From an uncultured Bacteroidia bacterium (GTDB lineage Bacteria; Bacteroidota; Bacteroidia; Bacteroidales; F082), in NCBI GenBank assembly GCA_902800965.1, contig CADCGK010000001.1, positions 264,249 through 328,248 of the forward strand: a stretch of DNA of 64,000 nt, in the 5' to 3' direction. The translations under genes and the position numbers were made by a program. Below are positions 17,267 through 27,493 of this stretch, piece after piece (the stretch's first letter is position 1; every line of letters starts with the position of its first letter). The notes under the pieces were generated by a model. The model saw only the letters and a list, made by a program, of their open reading frames with translations, did not search any database and was not told the origin of the DNA.

Positions 17267-18210
17267 TGAGGAGATCTTTATTTATTTTAGTTATTTTGGC
17301 TTTGCTATTTGATTCCTGCCGAAAGCAGATTACTGATTTTGAGTGTCCGGCTTTTGATCCTGTGCCAGTGTTAAATGCTGTGCTCGTTGAAGGAGGTCTT
17401 GTGAAGATGCACTTGTCTTTTGCCCAAAGCCTCGATTCGATACATCCTGCTTATTGTGATAAAGCAGAGGTGATGCTTTATGAAGATGGCAAACTTACTG
17501 AATGTTTGCAGTATGACGGTGATGGGTTTTATCGCGGCGAAACTCGTGTCAAATCCAACCATGAGTACGCTTGTAAAGTTGTCATTCCAGACCATGACAC
17601 GCTTTTTGCCAGAACGTTTGCTCCTGCAAGGCCCATTGTGAAGGATCTGGAGGTTTTGGAAAATGCTACAGTAAACGAAGAGGGTCAGTCTTTTCCTGCC
17701 ATTCTTGTCACTTTTAAGAACGATTTGTCAAAGGAGCTTTATTTTACCGTCAACCTTGACGCTTTTTTTCGGACGGATTATGAATCAGGCAGCTATTCCA
17801 CAATGAATGGAACAATATATTCAAGTATCAATACGGATGACCCTGTTCTGCTCAACGAAGGTTCTGAGATACTGCTTTTCAGTAATGAAATCATAAGTGA
17901 TTCCATATATAAATTGAAAATCAATGCTTCTTTCTCAAGTTATAGTTCCTTTGACACAGGTGATTCTAATGGATCTATTGTTTCGAAATCGGGTTATGTT
18001 GTCTTAAGAATGCTTGGACTCTCTGAATCTTGTTACCAATACATAAAGAGTCAAGCCGCTTTTGTAGAACCTGATGCATACACCAACCTGTTCCTTGGGA
18101 CGGTTACACCACTAAACACTTACAGTAACGTAAAGAATGGGATGGGCGTTTTTGCCGCCATTGCTCCAGTAACCCTAGACACCTTGTATTTTCATTCTAA
18201 AAATGAATAG
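17266..18210 (+). CDS. DUF4249-type lipoprotein, partner of the TonB receptor
   Basis: 314 residues from the ATG at 17266; an upstream in-frame ATG (17248) lies inside the previous gene and would spoil the signal peptide. MRRSLFILVILALLFDSC gives lipid Cys18. The body has the DUF4249 pattern (VLVEGGLVKMHLSFAQSLDS, EGDGFYRGE-like, HEYACKV). DUF4249 proteins pair with TonB receptors at the outer membrane, and here the receptor gene begins 2 bases after the stop. Role in substrate capture is inferred from that pairing. Confidence 0.8.
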   Translation: MRRSLFILVILALLFDSCRKQITDFECPAFDPVPVLNAVLVEGGLVKMHLSFAQSLDSIHPAYCDKAEVMLYEDGKLTECLQYDGDGFYRGETRVKSNHEYACKVVIPDHDTLFARTFAPARPIVKDLEVLENATVNEEGQSFPAILVTFKNDLSKELYFTVNLDAFFRTDYESGSYSTMNGTIYSSINTDDPVLLNEGSEILLFSNEIISDSIYKLKINASFSSYSSFDTGDSNGSIVSKSGYVVLRMLGLSESCYQYIKSQAAFVEPDAYTNLFLGTVTPLNTYSNVKNGMGVFAAIAPVTLDTLYFHSKNE

Positions 18211-18212
18211 TC

Positions 18213-20555
18213 ATGAAACAAATCATTCTTACGGGGTTTATTATGCTTGCCTGCTTGGCTCATGCACAGCAAATACATCTGAGTGGCTTCGTTAGTGACG
18301 CTCACAATGGGGAATCCGTCATAGGAGCAAATGTATATCTGGAAGACCGTTCTGTTGGGGTAGCAACCGATACAAAGGGTTATTATAACTTGGTCGTTCG
18401 CCTTCCCGTTCAACTCTGTGTTTCATGTGTTGGCTATGAGGACACTTGCTTTTCTGTTGAGAGTCTGGAAACCAGTCCTCTTCACATCAGATTACAACCT
18501 GCAATAGAAACGTTGGAAGCAGTGGAGGTGAAGGCTGAGAAGATAGAAAGGAGACCCTTCAACATTCTTTCGCTTAATTCGAAGAGCATCGACGAACTGC
18601 CTTCCATTGGCAGCCGCCCCGATATATTTAAGGTGGCTCAGCAACTTCCTGGTGTTGAAGCAGCTACAGAAGCTTCCAGTCTTATGGTCGTGCGTGGTGG
18701 TAATCCAGGCGAAAACCTTTATTTACTTGACAATGTGCCGCTCATTTATGTTAATCACCTTGGCGGTTTTATGTCAGTATTCAATGCCGAGATGATTAAT
18801 AGCATGGAAATCTATAAGGGAGGCTTTCCTGCTCGTTTTGGCGGCAAGCTCTCTTCTGTTGTTGACTTGACAACAAAAAAAGGCGACCCTTCACGATTAA
18901 GAGGCTCGGTTAGTGTGGGATTGACAGATGTGGCTTTTGCCGTGGAAGGACCAGGGGGCTTGTCCAACTCCAGTTTTATGGTCACGGGTCGCAAAACGTT
19001 AACAGAAGCGTTCCTCTATGCCTCATCTGAAGTTGCTAAATTGTCAGGTGGCCAGGATTATGATATCATCTATGGATTCTATGACATCAACGCCAAATAC
19101 ACTTGGACTCCTGACACCAAAAATAGCTTTTCTTTTAATGTTTATGATGGCGATGATTATTTGCGCATTTGGAAAAACAGAAGAGAGAAACAAGATATCG
19201 AACGCACCCGTGTCGGTTATGCTTGGGGTAACCTGTTGGTATCTGGCCAATGGAATAGTGCCGTTAATTCAAGGTTGTTTGTGGTCAACACGCTGTCGTT
19301 CACCCAATATCGCCTCAAAAACAAGTTAAATGCTTATGCTGCCAATAGTGTTGACACAGCGGATTATTTCCTCAATGCCTCTTCCAGTGTCGGCGACATT
19401 TCATTTCGTTCAGATTGGAAGTTGTTCATCGCCAATGTCTGGACTGTGGAATGCGGTCTAAAAACCTCTTATCTCAAATTTCGCCCCAATCATTTCTCGA
19501 GTAGTTTATCGACGCAAGTTGTCCCTGCTGCTTCTGGCGTTGTTGACAATACGCTTTATCTTGAAAACAAGGTAAGGTGTGGCTCATGGATTAATGGTTC
19601 TATCGGATTGTGTGTCAATCAATATGTTAATGGTGATTACCGTCATTGGGCATGGGAACCTCGATTTAATCTCAACGTTAATCTTGGCCGAAGTACCATA
19701 AACTTTTCGGCAATGCAGGTTGCTCAAAATTCCCATCAGCTGATGACTCAAGGAGCCATAATGAATAATGAAATATGGATTCCGGCTGATTTGCGCATCA
19801 AACCTGCCACTTCCAAGCAGGTTTCTGTAGGTTGGCAACGTGGTTTTCTGAATGATCATATCCATATTGAAACGGATGCCTATTACAAAATAATGGAAGA
19901 TCTCTCCACTTATAAAGAAGGCTACAATACGCTCATTGGAGACTCGGATTGGCATAACAAGGTCCAGGTTGGGGGTAATGGAAAATCCTACGGTTTTGAG
20001 TTGATGACCAGATTCCATTTCAATCAGTTTGATGGTTATTTAGGATATACTTATTCTCACGCCACTCGACAGTTTGATCAAATCAATAATGGGAAGGAGT
20101 ATGTTTTTGAGTATGATCGCCCGAATTCCATCAACTTTAATATTAATTGCCGACTCACAGAGCGTTGGTCGATGAGTGCGTTGTGGACCTACCAGACGGG
20201 ATTGCCATACACACCTGCTGTCGGTGTGCAGATTGTGCCCATTATCTCATCGGAAGGCGATGTGCATTTTGAACAAGCCAATCTCTATGGCGAGCGCAAC
20301 AGTGAACGTATGCGCGACTATCATCGCCTCGATTTTGCTGCGAAATACAAGACTAAAACAAAGCATGGCCGCAATGCAGAGTGGACCTTCTCCATCTACA
20401 ACGTTTATTGCCGGCAGAATCCGTACTATTACTATTACGGCGACAAAAAAGGCGATCCGATCTCTTGGAACCAATATCCCGATGAACCACAGTGTCTCTG
20501 GCAACGTAGTTTTTTTCCTCTTATTCCATCCTTCTCGTATAAAGTGTGGTTTTGA
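18213..20555 (+). CDS. TonB-dependent outer-membrane receptor with carboxypeptidase-like N-terminal domain
   Basis: 780 residues. Signal peptide to about 18, then a CarboxypepD_reg-like beta domain (HLSGFVSDAHNGESVIGANVYLED, about 22-100), a plug domain (about 115-230; VVRGGNPGENLYLLDNVPLIY) and a 22-strand-type barrel ending in aromatic Phe (SFSYKVWF). It lacks the SusC signatures and a SusD partner; the neighbour is instead a DUF4249 lipoprotein. Substrate unknown. Last gene of the 16.3-20.6 kb operon. Confidence 0.9.
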   Translation: MKQIILTGFIMLACLAHAQQIHLSGFVSDAHNGESVIGANVYLEDRSVGVATDTKGYYNLVVRLPVQLCVSCVGYEDTCFSVESLETSPLHIRLQPAIETLEAVEVKAEKIERRPFNILSLNSKSIDELPSIGSRPDIFKVAQQLPGVEAATEASSLMVVRGGNPGENLYLLDNVPLIYVNHLGGFMSVFNAEMINSMEIYKGGFPARFGGKLSSVVDLTTKKGDPSRLRGSVSVGLTDVAFAVEGPGGLSNSSFMVTGRKTLTEAFLYASSEVAKLSGGQDYDIIYGFYDINAKYTWTPDTKNSFSFNVYDGDDYLRIWKNRREKQDIERTRVGYAWGNLLVSGQWNSAVNSRLFVVNTLSFTQYRLKNKLNAYAANSVDTADYFLNASSSVGDISFRSDWKLFIANVWTVECGLKTSYLKFRPNHFSSSLSTQVVPAASGVVDNTLYLENKVRCGSWINGSIGLCVNQYVNGDYRHWAWEPRFNLNVNLGRSTINFSAMQVAQNSHQLMTQGAIMNNEIWIPADLRIKPATSKQVSVGWQRGFLNDHIHIETDAYYKIMEDLSTYKEGYNTLIGDSDWHNKVQVGGNGKSYGFELMTRFHFNQFDGYLGYTYSHATRQFDQINNGKEYVFEYDRPNSINFNINCRLTERWSMSALWTYQTGLPYTPAVGVQIVPIISSEGDVHFEQANLYGERNSERMRDYHRLDFAAKYKTKTKHGRNAEWTFSIYNVYCRQNPYYYYYGDKKGDPISWNQYPDEPQCLWQRSFFPLIPSFSYKVWF

Positions 20556-20622
20556 ATCACCTACCAAGTTGAAGTATATAACAATTAGGGGCCGTGTATC
20601 GAAGGTGATCAAACAATAAGGA

Positions 20623-21378
20623 CTATTCTGCAAACCAGGTCTTGAATTCCCCTACCCTGGCTTTGCTGACAATGATCTTCTCAGGCACTGGCACGGTGAG
20701 GTTGACAGCCAGTTTGTTGCCAAACCAAACCGACAAATCTTTTACGGCATTGCGCGAGATGATGAACTGACGGTTGGCACGAAAGAAATGCTCAGGATCA
20801 AGTTGCGCCATGATCTCGTCAAGTGTCTGGTTGAGATAATAGGTATGTCCGTCCATCGCAATGGCCTTCACTGTCTTGGTATCAATATAGATATAGGCAA
20901 TGTTACTGGTAGCCAATGGGATGAGCTTATCACGCTCTGGAATCAGGAAGCAGGTTTTGTATCTCTTCTTCAAGCCACCCATCTGTGCCAGCAGGCCTTC
21001 CAACGAAGCATTTTCGGTATGGGCAGTTAAACTTTTGTATTTGCTCAAAGCCCGCTCCAAATCAGCCTTGTTGATGGGTTTCAAAAGATAGTCGATGCTA
21101 TTGACCTCAAAAGCCTTGAGGGCATACTCGTCGTAGGCGGTGGTGAAGATGATCGGACAGCTAATGCTCACTTTATCGAAGATGGCAAATGAGGAGCCAT
21201 CGGCAAGATGGATGTCCATGAAAACCAAATCTGGCTGCGGCTGCTCCTCAAACCATTCGACAGTTTCCTCGATGGTTTGAAGAATGGTAACGATCTCAAT
21301 CTCAGGGTCTATCTCCTGAATCAGCGACTGAAGCGCCTGTGCGGCAACACTCTCGTCTTCGATGATGATGGCTTTCAT
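20623..21378 (-). CDS. LytTR-family response regulator
   Basis: 251 residues from the ATG at 21378, whose product starts MKAIIIEDESVAAQ; the longer ORF runs back into the kinase gene. Receiver domain about 1-120 with phosphoacceptor Asp55 in LVFMDIHLADG and Lys in NSIDYLLKPINK. The C-terminal LytTR DNA-binding domain (about 150-250) has FFRANRQFIISRNAV. The kinase stop is 4 bases upstream, so the two form one two-component operon. Target genes cannot be read from the sequence. Confidence 0.9.
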   Translation of the reverse strand: MKAIIIEDESVAAQALQSLIQEIDPEIEIVTILQTIEETVEWFEEQPQPDLVFMDIHLADGSSFAIFDKVSISCPIIFTTAYDEYALKAFEVNSIDYLLKPINKADLERALSKYKSLTAHTENASLEGLLAQMGGLKKRYKTCFLIPERDKLIPLATSNIAYIYIDTKTVKAIAMDGHTYYLNQTLDEIMAQLDPEHFFRANRQFIISRNAVKDLSVWFGNKLAVNLTVPVPEKIIVSKARVGEFKTWFAE

Positions 21379-21382
21379 GGCT

Positions 21383-22459
21383 TTATGCGTTGGGTTCAAT
21401 AAGCGGCAGCACCACCTCGAAAGTGGTTCCGTCGTTGACAATTTCCACATTCTTATTCCACTTCAACTGATAGCGTTCCGAGAGATTGGCCAGCCCAATG
21501 CCATTACCCGTCTCTTCCATGATCTTGGGCTGGATGGGGTTCGAAACTTTCAATGAAGGCTCTTCCGTGGTCACAATGCTCACTAACAGCGGTTGTTTCC
21601 CACTGATGACGTTATGTTTGATGGCATTCTCCACCAAACCTTGAAGCGACAACGGGAGGAGCAGGAACGAGTGGTATTTCGAGTCGATTTGGAAGTCGAA
21701 ACGCAGGTTGTCGCCATAACGGATCTGCATCAGGTTGCAATAAGCCTGCACGCCCTGCAACTCCTGTTCCAAGGTGACCACCTCCTTGTTCTGAAGCGTG
21801 GCCCGAAGCACCTGGGAGAGCTCTTGGACATAGCGCTGCGCTTTCTCCGCATCAGTACCGATAAGCGACTGCAAGGTATTCAGCGAGTTGAACATGAAGT
21901 GAGGATCCATCTGGCTCTTAAGGGCCTCGTAATGGGTGGTGATGTTCTCCGCACGAAGCGCCTCGTTCTCCACCACAATGTTGTTTCTTTCATACAAGGT
22001 ATGCAGCAACTTGGTCACTAGCAAGACCACCACCATAAACGAAAAGTCGCGGACCATGCCGTCGCGGATGATGCGGGCCATCAAGTCAGGATCAGGCTGG
22101 TTTGGATGGGAGACTAACCTGATCAACGTGAAGCAAAGACTGATGGCAGAGGAGATCAGCATGGAGCCAATAATGAGAAACAACCCTCTTCTCCCCCGCT
22201 TCCTAAAACCGATTTGATACATCTTCCTGCTATAAAGGAACAACACAAAAACCAGGATGAAGTTGGTCGCCGTGAACATCAGTATCCTCCAGAAGTTGAA
22301 ATGTCGTTGTGCGTTTTGTCTGACTTCAGGAAAGAACAAGGTGTCGCCAAAGAAGGCGGAGATTGTGAAGATGACATGGAAACCCACGCTGATGCCCAAG
22401 GAGAGCAACAGTATCGTCCTTAAGGACAAGAACGCAGGGGTATGCTTCTGTTTGATCAT
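21383..22459 (-). CDS. LytS/YehU-type sensor histidine kinase
   Basis: 358 residues. Four membrane helices in the first about 155 residues, a short coiled coil, then the His_kinase domain with phosphoacceptor His187 in KSQMDPHFMFNSLNTLQSL and an ATPase domain (VENAIKHN, NGIGLANLSERY). No extracytoplasmic sensor domain is evident. A -7 box TATCTTTG on the minus strand (22471-22464) ends 4 bases before the ATG, predicting a leaderless mRNA. It is followed directly by its response regulator. Confidence 0.9.
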   Translation of the reverse strand: MIKQKHTPAFLSLRTILLLSLGISVGFHVIFTISAFFGDTLFFPEVRQNAQRHFNFWRILMFTATNFILVFVLFLYSRKMYQIGFRKRGRRGLFLIIGSMLISSAISLCFTLIRLVSHPNQPDPDLMARIIRDGMVRDFSFMVVVLLVTKLLHTLYERNNIVVENEALRAENITTHYEALKSQMDPHFMFNSLNTLQSLIGTDAEKAQRYVQELSQVLRATLQNKEVVTLEQELQGVQAYCNLMQIRYGDNLRFDFQIDSKYHSFLLLPLSLQGLVENAIKHNVISGKQPLLVSIVTTEEPSLKVSNPIQPKIMEETGNGIGLANLSERYQLKWNKNVEIVNDGTTFEVVLPLIEPNA

Positions 22460-22537
22460 AGCGCAAAGATACGCAAACGATCAAAATACAGAACCGTATA
22501 GAGCAGCGAAATGGGGAAAAAAGCCGCTGAAACGCAC

Positions 22538-23836
22538 TTATTCCACCACCACCAAGTAGTAGTTCTTCTTGCCTTTCTGAACGAGGATGTACTTCCCATC
22601 GATGAGATCATCGGCATTCATCACCTTGTCGAGAGTGACCTTGTCCTTGTTGACGCTCACACCATTGCCCTGCACCATCTTACGAGCTTCGCCCTTGGAG
22701 GGGAAGATCTGGGTGTTGACGGCCATGAAATCCACAATCGGGATGCCGGCTTCAAGATCGGCACGGTTGACATGCTCCTGCGGAACGCCTTCGAAAATGT
22801 CGAGGAAGGTCTGCTCGTCGAGCTTCACCAATGCATCTTTGGTGGCTTTGCCGAAGAGGATGTTGGAGGCTTCGATGGCAGCGTCGAGGGCTTCCTGAGA
22901 GTGTACCATCACCGTGACTTCTTCGGCAAGACGCTTTTGCAGTACTCGACGGCCAGGATCTTGCTTATGTTCTTCGATCAGGGCATCGATAGTCTCTTTC
23001 TCCAACGAGGTGAAGATCTTGATGTACTTCTCGGCATCCTCGTCGCTGACGTTGAGCCAGAACTGATAGAACTTGTAAGGCGTGGTGCGTTTCGGGTCGA
23101 GCCAGATGTTGCCGCTCTCAGTCTTGCCGAACTTCTTGCCGTCAGCCTTGGTGATCAAGGGGCAAGTCAGAGCGAAGGCCTCGTTCTCGAAGCCCAACGT
23201 ACGACGGATCAGCTCGGTACCTGTGGTGATATTGCCCCACTGGTCGTTGCCGCCCAATTGAAGCTTGCAGTGCTTGTGCTGGTAGAGCCAGAGGAAGTCG
23301 TAGCCTTGGAGCAGCTGGTAGGTAAACTCGGTGAAGCTCAGTCCATCGCGGGCGGTGCCGTTGAGGCGCTGCTGCACGCTGTCCTTGGCCATCATGTAGT
23401 TGACGGTGATATGCTTACCCACCTCACGAGCGAAGTCGAGGAAAGTGAAGTCCTTCATCCAGTCGTAGTTGTTCACCATCTCGGCAGCGTTCGGCTCTTT
23501 TGACTCGAAGTCCAAAAACTTGGCCACTTGTTTCTTGATGCACTCTTGGTTATGACGCAAAGTCTCTTCATTGAGCAGGTTTCGTTCTTGGCTCTTGCCA
23601 GAAGGGTCGCCGATCATGCCAGTGGCGCCACCCACCAAGATGATGGGCTTATGGCCGCAGCGTTGCAGATGGCGAAGCATCATGATACCACAGAGGTGTC
23701 CAATATGTAATGAATCGGCAGTTGGGTCGGTGCCGAGGTAAGCCGTTACCATCTCTTTCTGGAGGAGTTCTTCCGTTCCTGGCATCATCTGTGCCAGCAT
23801 TCCGCGCCAGCGGAGTTCTTCAACAAAATTCTTCAT
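22538..23836 (-). CDS. tyrS: Tyrosyl-tRNA synthetase
   Basis: 432 residues, usual bacterial TyrRS length. Class I signatures: HIGH-type SLHIGHL (about 41-47) and KMSKS-type KFGKTESG (about 234-241). The C-terminal S4-like RNA-binding domain covers about 360-432. Charges tRNA-Tyr in the cytoplasm. A minus-strand TATTTTTG box lies about 25 bases upstream. Single gene between the two-component system and the porin remnant. Confidence 0.97.
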   Translation of the reverse strand: MKNFVEELRWRGMLAQMMPGTEELLQKEMVTAYLGTDPTADSLHIGHLCGIMMLRHLQRCGHKPIILVGGATGMIGDPSGKSQERNLLNEETLRHNQECIKKQVAKFLDFESKEPNAAEMVNNYDWMKDFTFLDFAREVGKHITVNYMMAKDSVQQRLNGTARDGLSFTEFTYQLLQGYDFLWLYQHKHCKLQLGGNDQWGNITTGTELIRRTLGFENEAFALTCPLITKADGKKFGKTESGNIWLDPKRTTPYKFYQFWLNVSDEDAEKYIKIFTSLEKETIDALIEEHKQDPGRRVLQKRLAEEVTVMVHSQEALDAAIEASNILFGKATKDALVKLDEQTFLDIFEGVPQEHVNRADLEAGIPIVDFMAVNTQIFPSKGEARKMVQGNGVSVNKDKVTLDKVMNADDLIDGKYILVQKGKKNYYLVVVE

Positions 23837-23898
23837 CTTCTTAGGGTTATTTTGAGCGCAAAAATAAGGTTTTTCGGCGAATTAATGAACGGCGAATT

Positions 23899-24303
23899 TT
23901 ACGAATTAAATGAAATACTATTTTTTGTCTTTCCAGGTGGTAGTGAAAATATCGGGGTTAACGGTAAGCCTTTCTCCGATTTCACCATGGCCCATGCCTC
24001 GTTAAGGCTGAACGAGCCGCCTGCCATGCCCCAGGTGCCAGCCTGTTGCAAAGACACCCTAGCCTCCAGCCAGGAACGTTGGTAGTCGGCAGTCAAACGA
24101 TAACGGCTCAACACGAATTGTGGCAGACCTTCCTTGGTCTCATCCTCTTCACGGAACTCACCGTAGCGCAATTCTCCACGCTCGAGGATGTTAAGGTTCA
24201 AAGTGAACTTATTGTCGGCTTCCTGCGCTTGGAGCTTGGCAAAAGGCAGCAGCATACAAGCCAAACAGATAATGATAGCGGCTTTTTGGAGATAGTTTTT
24301 CAT
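23899..24303 (-). pseudogene. N-terminal remnant of an outer-membrane porin-like protein
   Basis: 134 residues: signal peptide (MKNYLQKAAIIICLACMLLPFAKLQAQ) and the first barrel strands (FTLNLNILERGELRYGEF, RYRLTADYQRSWLEARVSLQQAGTWG), typical of about 400-residue alginate-export or porin-like barrels. After SEKG the sequence turns into an unrelated tail and stops; only about 60 bases remain before tyrS, so most of the barrel is absent. It lies 18 bases after the DUF3089 gene on the same strand. A short genuine protein cannot be excluded, but a deleted porin is likelier. Confidence 0.55.
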
Positions 24304-24321
24304 AGAGTGATTATAGATTTG

Positions 24322-25311
24322 TTATGGATTCCAATGGCTTAATCGGCAACGCATATTGGCTACCACGTTTCCACCAAACAGCCAAGAGTCGGCGAAGTGG
24401 AGGTTGCCCTTCGGGAACATCGCCTCGTAAGCTGGGATGAAGACCATCTCGGGATCGAGGTCGGGACACACCGTGGTGTGATGGTAGAGATAAGTTCTTG
24501 TCGGGCAAGGAACGATGAGAACGCTGTCGCGGGCATCGTTGTATTTGGCCATGCCTAGATGGAACTCAGCAGGAATGGTATCGGTGGACATAGACCAAAT
24601 GGTGGGATTGACGCCGACCACATCGTCTTTCGACACCATGCCGATTGCCGACGTATCCGTCACCGAGTTGAAGATGATCAAGCCCGGCATCAAGCTGTCA
24701 GTGGCAGGCTTCAGGGCTTCGGGATAGGCGGCCAATTCCTCCGCGGTGACATGATAGCCAATGCAATAGGCGGCCACCATCTGCCTACGCTGATCGTCGC
24801 TCATGCCATGCTTCAGCAATTCGATGAGCATCTGCGAACCCTGGCTGTGACCCATCAAGAAGAAGGGGCGGCCATGGTTGAAATGGGCCATGTAATACTG
24901 GAAGGCATCGGCGACATCAGCAGCAGCAAACTGTGCGAGTTTCGTCAGGGTGTCGGCCGAATGCTCGTACGCCTCGAAGATCATCTGACGGTAATAAGGC
25001 CCATAGAAGTTGTAATCGCTATAAAGCATCTTGTTGAACCGCTGGTTGCCGTTGGCTTCCTCCCGAACTTCGGGCAAGGTGATGTCGGCAAACCAAGAGG
25101 AGTCGTTGTCGGCGAAAGAGATGGTGCTGACGGTGGGATAAACATAGAAAACATCTGCTTTGTGGCTTTCATCGCCACAGGAATACCAATAGGTGGTGTC
25201 GGAATAATCTATTTTTGAGGATTCTGCTAACTGCTTGGGCTGCTGTCGGCAAGCGAAAAATGTCATTGCGAACACAACCAACATGAGCATTATAAAACAC
25301 GGCTTTCTCAT
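24322..25311 (-). CDS. DUF3089 alpha/beta-hydrolase-like lipoprotein
   Basis: 329 residues from the ATG at 25311, which gives a lipoprotein signal (MRKPCFIMLMLVVFAMTFFAC). The DUF3089 core includes DVFYVYPTVS near the start and the nucleophile elbow MGHSQGSQM, with the C-terminal part holding candidate Asp/His residues. Likely an exported or outer-membrane-anchored esterase or lipase-like enzyme; substrate unknown. The first gene of a two-gene unit with the porin remnant. Confidence 0.8.
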   Translation of the reverse strand: MRKPCFIMLMLVVFAMTFFACRQQPKQLAESSKIDYSDTTYWYSCGDESHKADVFYVYPTVSTISFADNDSSWFADITLPEVREEANGNQRFNKMLYSDYNFYGPYYRQMIFEAYEHSADTLTKLAQFAAADVADAFQYYMAHFNHGRPFFLMGHSQGSQMLIELLKHGMSDDQRRQMVAAYCIGYHVTAEELAAYPEALKPATDSLMPGLIIFNSVTDTSAIGMVSKDDVVGVNPTIWSMSTDTIPAEFHLGMAKYNDARDSVLIVPCPTRTYLYHHTTVCPDLDPEMVFIPAYEAMFPKGNLHFADSWLFGGNVVANMRCRLSHWNP

Positions 25312-25409
25312 AGAAGAGGCTTTTTGGATTGACAAAAATAGCAAAAAACAGTTTTTTCATTGAAGTCTCAAGAATATTTTGCAACTTTGCACCAATTATG
25401 CACTGCCGT

Positions 25410-25991
25410 ATGAAACACCTCTATTTCCTCCTCATCGCTTCCCTGCTTTTGTTGGCTTCCTGCGGAGAAAAACCGACGACAAAGCAAGACAAGACTTCGA
25501 AAAACATCCCCCAACGTGAAGGCATCCAATGGGGAGAGATCCACTACGGAACACTCAATGAATATGGTGAAACCGACGAGGCCACCCTCCTCTATACCAC
25601 CGCTGACGGGACCGTCGATTCCGTGGCCTTCGTGCTTTCCTATCCTATGGAACCTGACTTTTTCCCAGAGAATGGAGGCGGAAGGATTGAAGAAGAAGAC
25701 ATCAACTTCGACGGGACACCGGATCTGCAGATCTGCCTAGGTGTGTGGGACGGTTATGGGAATGTCTCCTACGAAGGTTTTATCTGGAATAAGGAACAAG
25801 GCGTTTTTGTCAACGTCCCCAACTACAGCAATATCTTCAATCCTTGGATGTCTGATCAAAGCATCACCAGCAACTACCGCGAGTGGATGGATGGTGTGCA
25901 ATACCGAACCTACGAGAAATACGAATGGGTTGACGGAGAACTGGTAAAGACCGAGGAATGGTCGGACGAATTTGATCCTAGTGAGGAGTGA
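25410..25991 (+). CDS. Hypothetical lipoprotein with EF-hand-like calcium loop
   Basis: 193 residues from ATG 25410 (MKHLYFLLIASLLLLASC, lipid Cys at about 19); an ATG at 25398 would add four residues. A DINFDGTPDLQI segment has the DxNxDGxxD calcium-loop pattern seen in dockerin- or FG-GAP-like repeats, in a domain that otherwise is beta-rich and acidic (VWDGYGNVSYEGFIWN). Family not recognised. The C-terminal residues and stop are encoded by the first unit of a GAGGAGT heptamer repeat. Confidence 0.7.
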   Translation: MKHLYFLLIASLLLLASCGEKPTTKQDKTSKNIPQREGIQWGEIHYGTLNEYGETDEATLLYTTADGTVDSVAFVLSYPMEPDFFPENGGGRIEEEDINFDGTPDLQICLGVWDGYGNVSYEGFIWNKEQGVFVNVPNYSNIFNPWMSDQSITSNYREWMDGVQYRTYEKYEWVDGELVKTEEWSDEFDPSEE

Positions 25992-26012
25992 GGAGTTAGG
26001 AGTGAGGAGTAA
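25979..26012. repeat. GAGGAGT heptamer tandem repeat
   Basis: About four units (GTGAGGA/GTTAGGA variants) spanning the stop codon of the lipoprotein gene and the space before glyA. Confidence 0.8.
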
Positions 26013-26052
26013 TTTTAGAATCTATAAATTTTAAAACTTTAAATATCAAATA

Positions 26053-27351
26053 ATGAAAAGAGACGAGAAAATCTTTGATCTGATACGCCAAGAGAAAGAG
26101 CGTCAGATGCACGGAATCGAGCTCATCGCTTCGGAGAACTTTGTCAGCGAACAAGTTCTGGAAGCCATGGGTTCTGTCATGACCAACAAATACGCTGAGG
26201 GTTATCCTGGAAAGCGTTACTATGGCGGTTGTCAAATCGTTGACCAAAGCGAGCAGCTGGCCATTGACCGCGCTTGCGAGTTGTTCGATGCCAACTTCGC
26301 TAACGTCCAGCCTCACTCAGGCGCCCAAGCCAACATGGCTGTGATGCAGGCCATTCTGCAACCTGGTGACACCTTCATGGGCCTCGACCTGTCACACGGT
26401 GGCCACCTCTCACACGGCAGCCCGGTGAACGCCTCCGGTATGCTTTACAAGCCCGTGGCCTACCACGTCAGCAAGGAGACTGGTCGTGTCGATTACGACG
26501 AGATGGAGAAGATCGCCCTCGAATGCAAGCCAAAACTTATCGTGGCTGGCGCTTCTGCCTACAGCCGCGACTGGGACTATGCACGCATGCGTGACATCGC
26601 CGACCAAGTCGGTGCCATCCTGATGGCCGACATCAGCCACCCAGCTGGTCTGATTGCCAAAGGCATCCTCAACGATCCTCTGGACTACTGCCACATCGTG
26701 ACCACCACCACCCACAAGACCCTCCGTGGTCCTCGCGGCGGCATGATCCTCATGGGCGAAGACTTCCCGGATCCTCAAGGTCGCACCACCCCGAAGGGTG
26801 AAGTCAAGATGATGAGCGCATTGCTCAACAGCGCCGTGTTCCCAGGCATCCAAGGTGGACCGCTCGAGCACGTCATCGCTGCCAAGGCCGTGGCCTTCGG
26901 CGAGGCCCTCTCCGACGAGTACTTCGAGTACATCCTCCAGGTGAAGAAGAACGCCGCCGTCATGGCCCAGGCCTTCATCGACAAGGGCTACCAAGTCATC
27001 AGCGGTGGTACCGACAACCACTCCATGCTGATCGACCTCCGCGGCAAGTTCCCGGAGATCACCGGTAAGATGGTGGAGAACACCCTCGTGCTTGCCGACA
27101 TCACAGTCAACAAGAACATGGTGCCGTTCGACAGCCGTTCACCGTTCCTCACCTCTGGTCTGCGTGTTGGCACTCCCGCCATCACCACCCGCGGCCTGAA
27201 GGAAGACAAGATGCCTATCATCGTCGAGATGATCGATGACGTCATCAGCGCCATTGACCCGGTCGCCAAGACCGCTCCCGATGCCAAGATCAACGCCGTC
27301 AAGGCAGAGGTCAACAAGATGATGAAGGACTATCCGCTCTTCGCTTGGTAA
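26053..27351 (+). CDS. glyA: Serine hydroxymethyltransferase
   Basis: 432 residues. Converts serine and tetrahydrofolate to glycine and 5,10-methylene-THF; PLP enzyme of the cytoplasm. Diagnostic sequences: [38 protein letters not shown] near the N-terminus (quoted in part: [15 protein letters not shown]), [17 protein letters not shown] and the PLP-lysine motif [14 protein letters not shown] (Lys about 222). Strong codon bias suggests high expression. Preceded by an AT-rich leader and followed by an inverted repeat. Monocistronic. Confidence 0.97.
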   Translation: MKRDEKIFDLIRQEKERQMHGIELIASENFVSEQVLEAMGSVMTNKYAEGYPGKRYYGGCQIVDQSEQLAIDRACELFDANFANVQPHSGAQANMAVMQAILQPGDTFMGLDLSHGGHLSHGSPVNASGMLYKPVAYHVSKETGRVDYDEMEKIALECKPKLIVAGASAYSRDWDYARMRDIADQVGAILMADISHPAGLIAKGILNDPLDYCHIVTTTTHKTLRGPRGGMILMGEDFPDPQGRTTPKGEVKMMSALLNSAVFPGIQGGPLEHVIAAKAVAFGEALSDEYFEYILQVKKNAAVMAQAFIDKGYQVISGGTDNHSMLIDLRGKFPEITGKMVENTLVLADITVNKNMVPFDSRSPFLTSGLRVGTPAITTRGLKEDKMPIIVEMIDDVISAIDPVAKTAPDAKINAVKAEVNKMMKDYPLFAW

Positions 27352-27360
27352 AAACAAGAA

Positions 27361-27483
27361 CCTCACCCCCAGCCCCTCTCCTCGAGGAGAGGGGAGAAGA
27401 TTGGACAAAAATCTTTTGGGGATGGGGGAAAAAAACGACCCAAACCCTCCCCTCTCCTTTTGGGAGAGGGGTCGGGGGTGAGG
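27361..27483. repeat. Large C/G-tract inverted repeat between glyA and upp
   Basis: The outer arms CCTCACCCCCAGCCCC... and ...GGGGTCGGGGGTGAGG pair except for two bases. Inside are a perfect 22-base palindrome at 27373-27394 (CCCCTCTCCTC and its complement), a small AAGATT/AATCTT hairpin, and a second CCCCTCTCC/GGGAGAGGGG hairpin. Probably a dispersed Bacteroidota repeat; it may also act as a terminator of glyA. Confidence 0.8.
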
Positions 27484-27493
27484 GCTTTAGACT

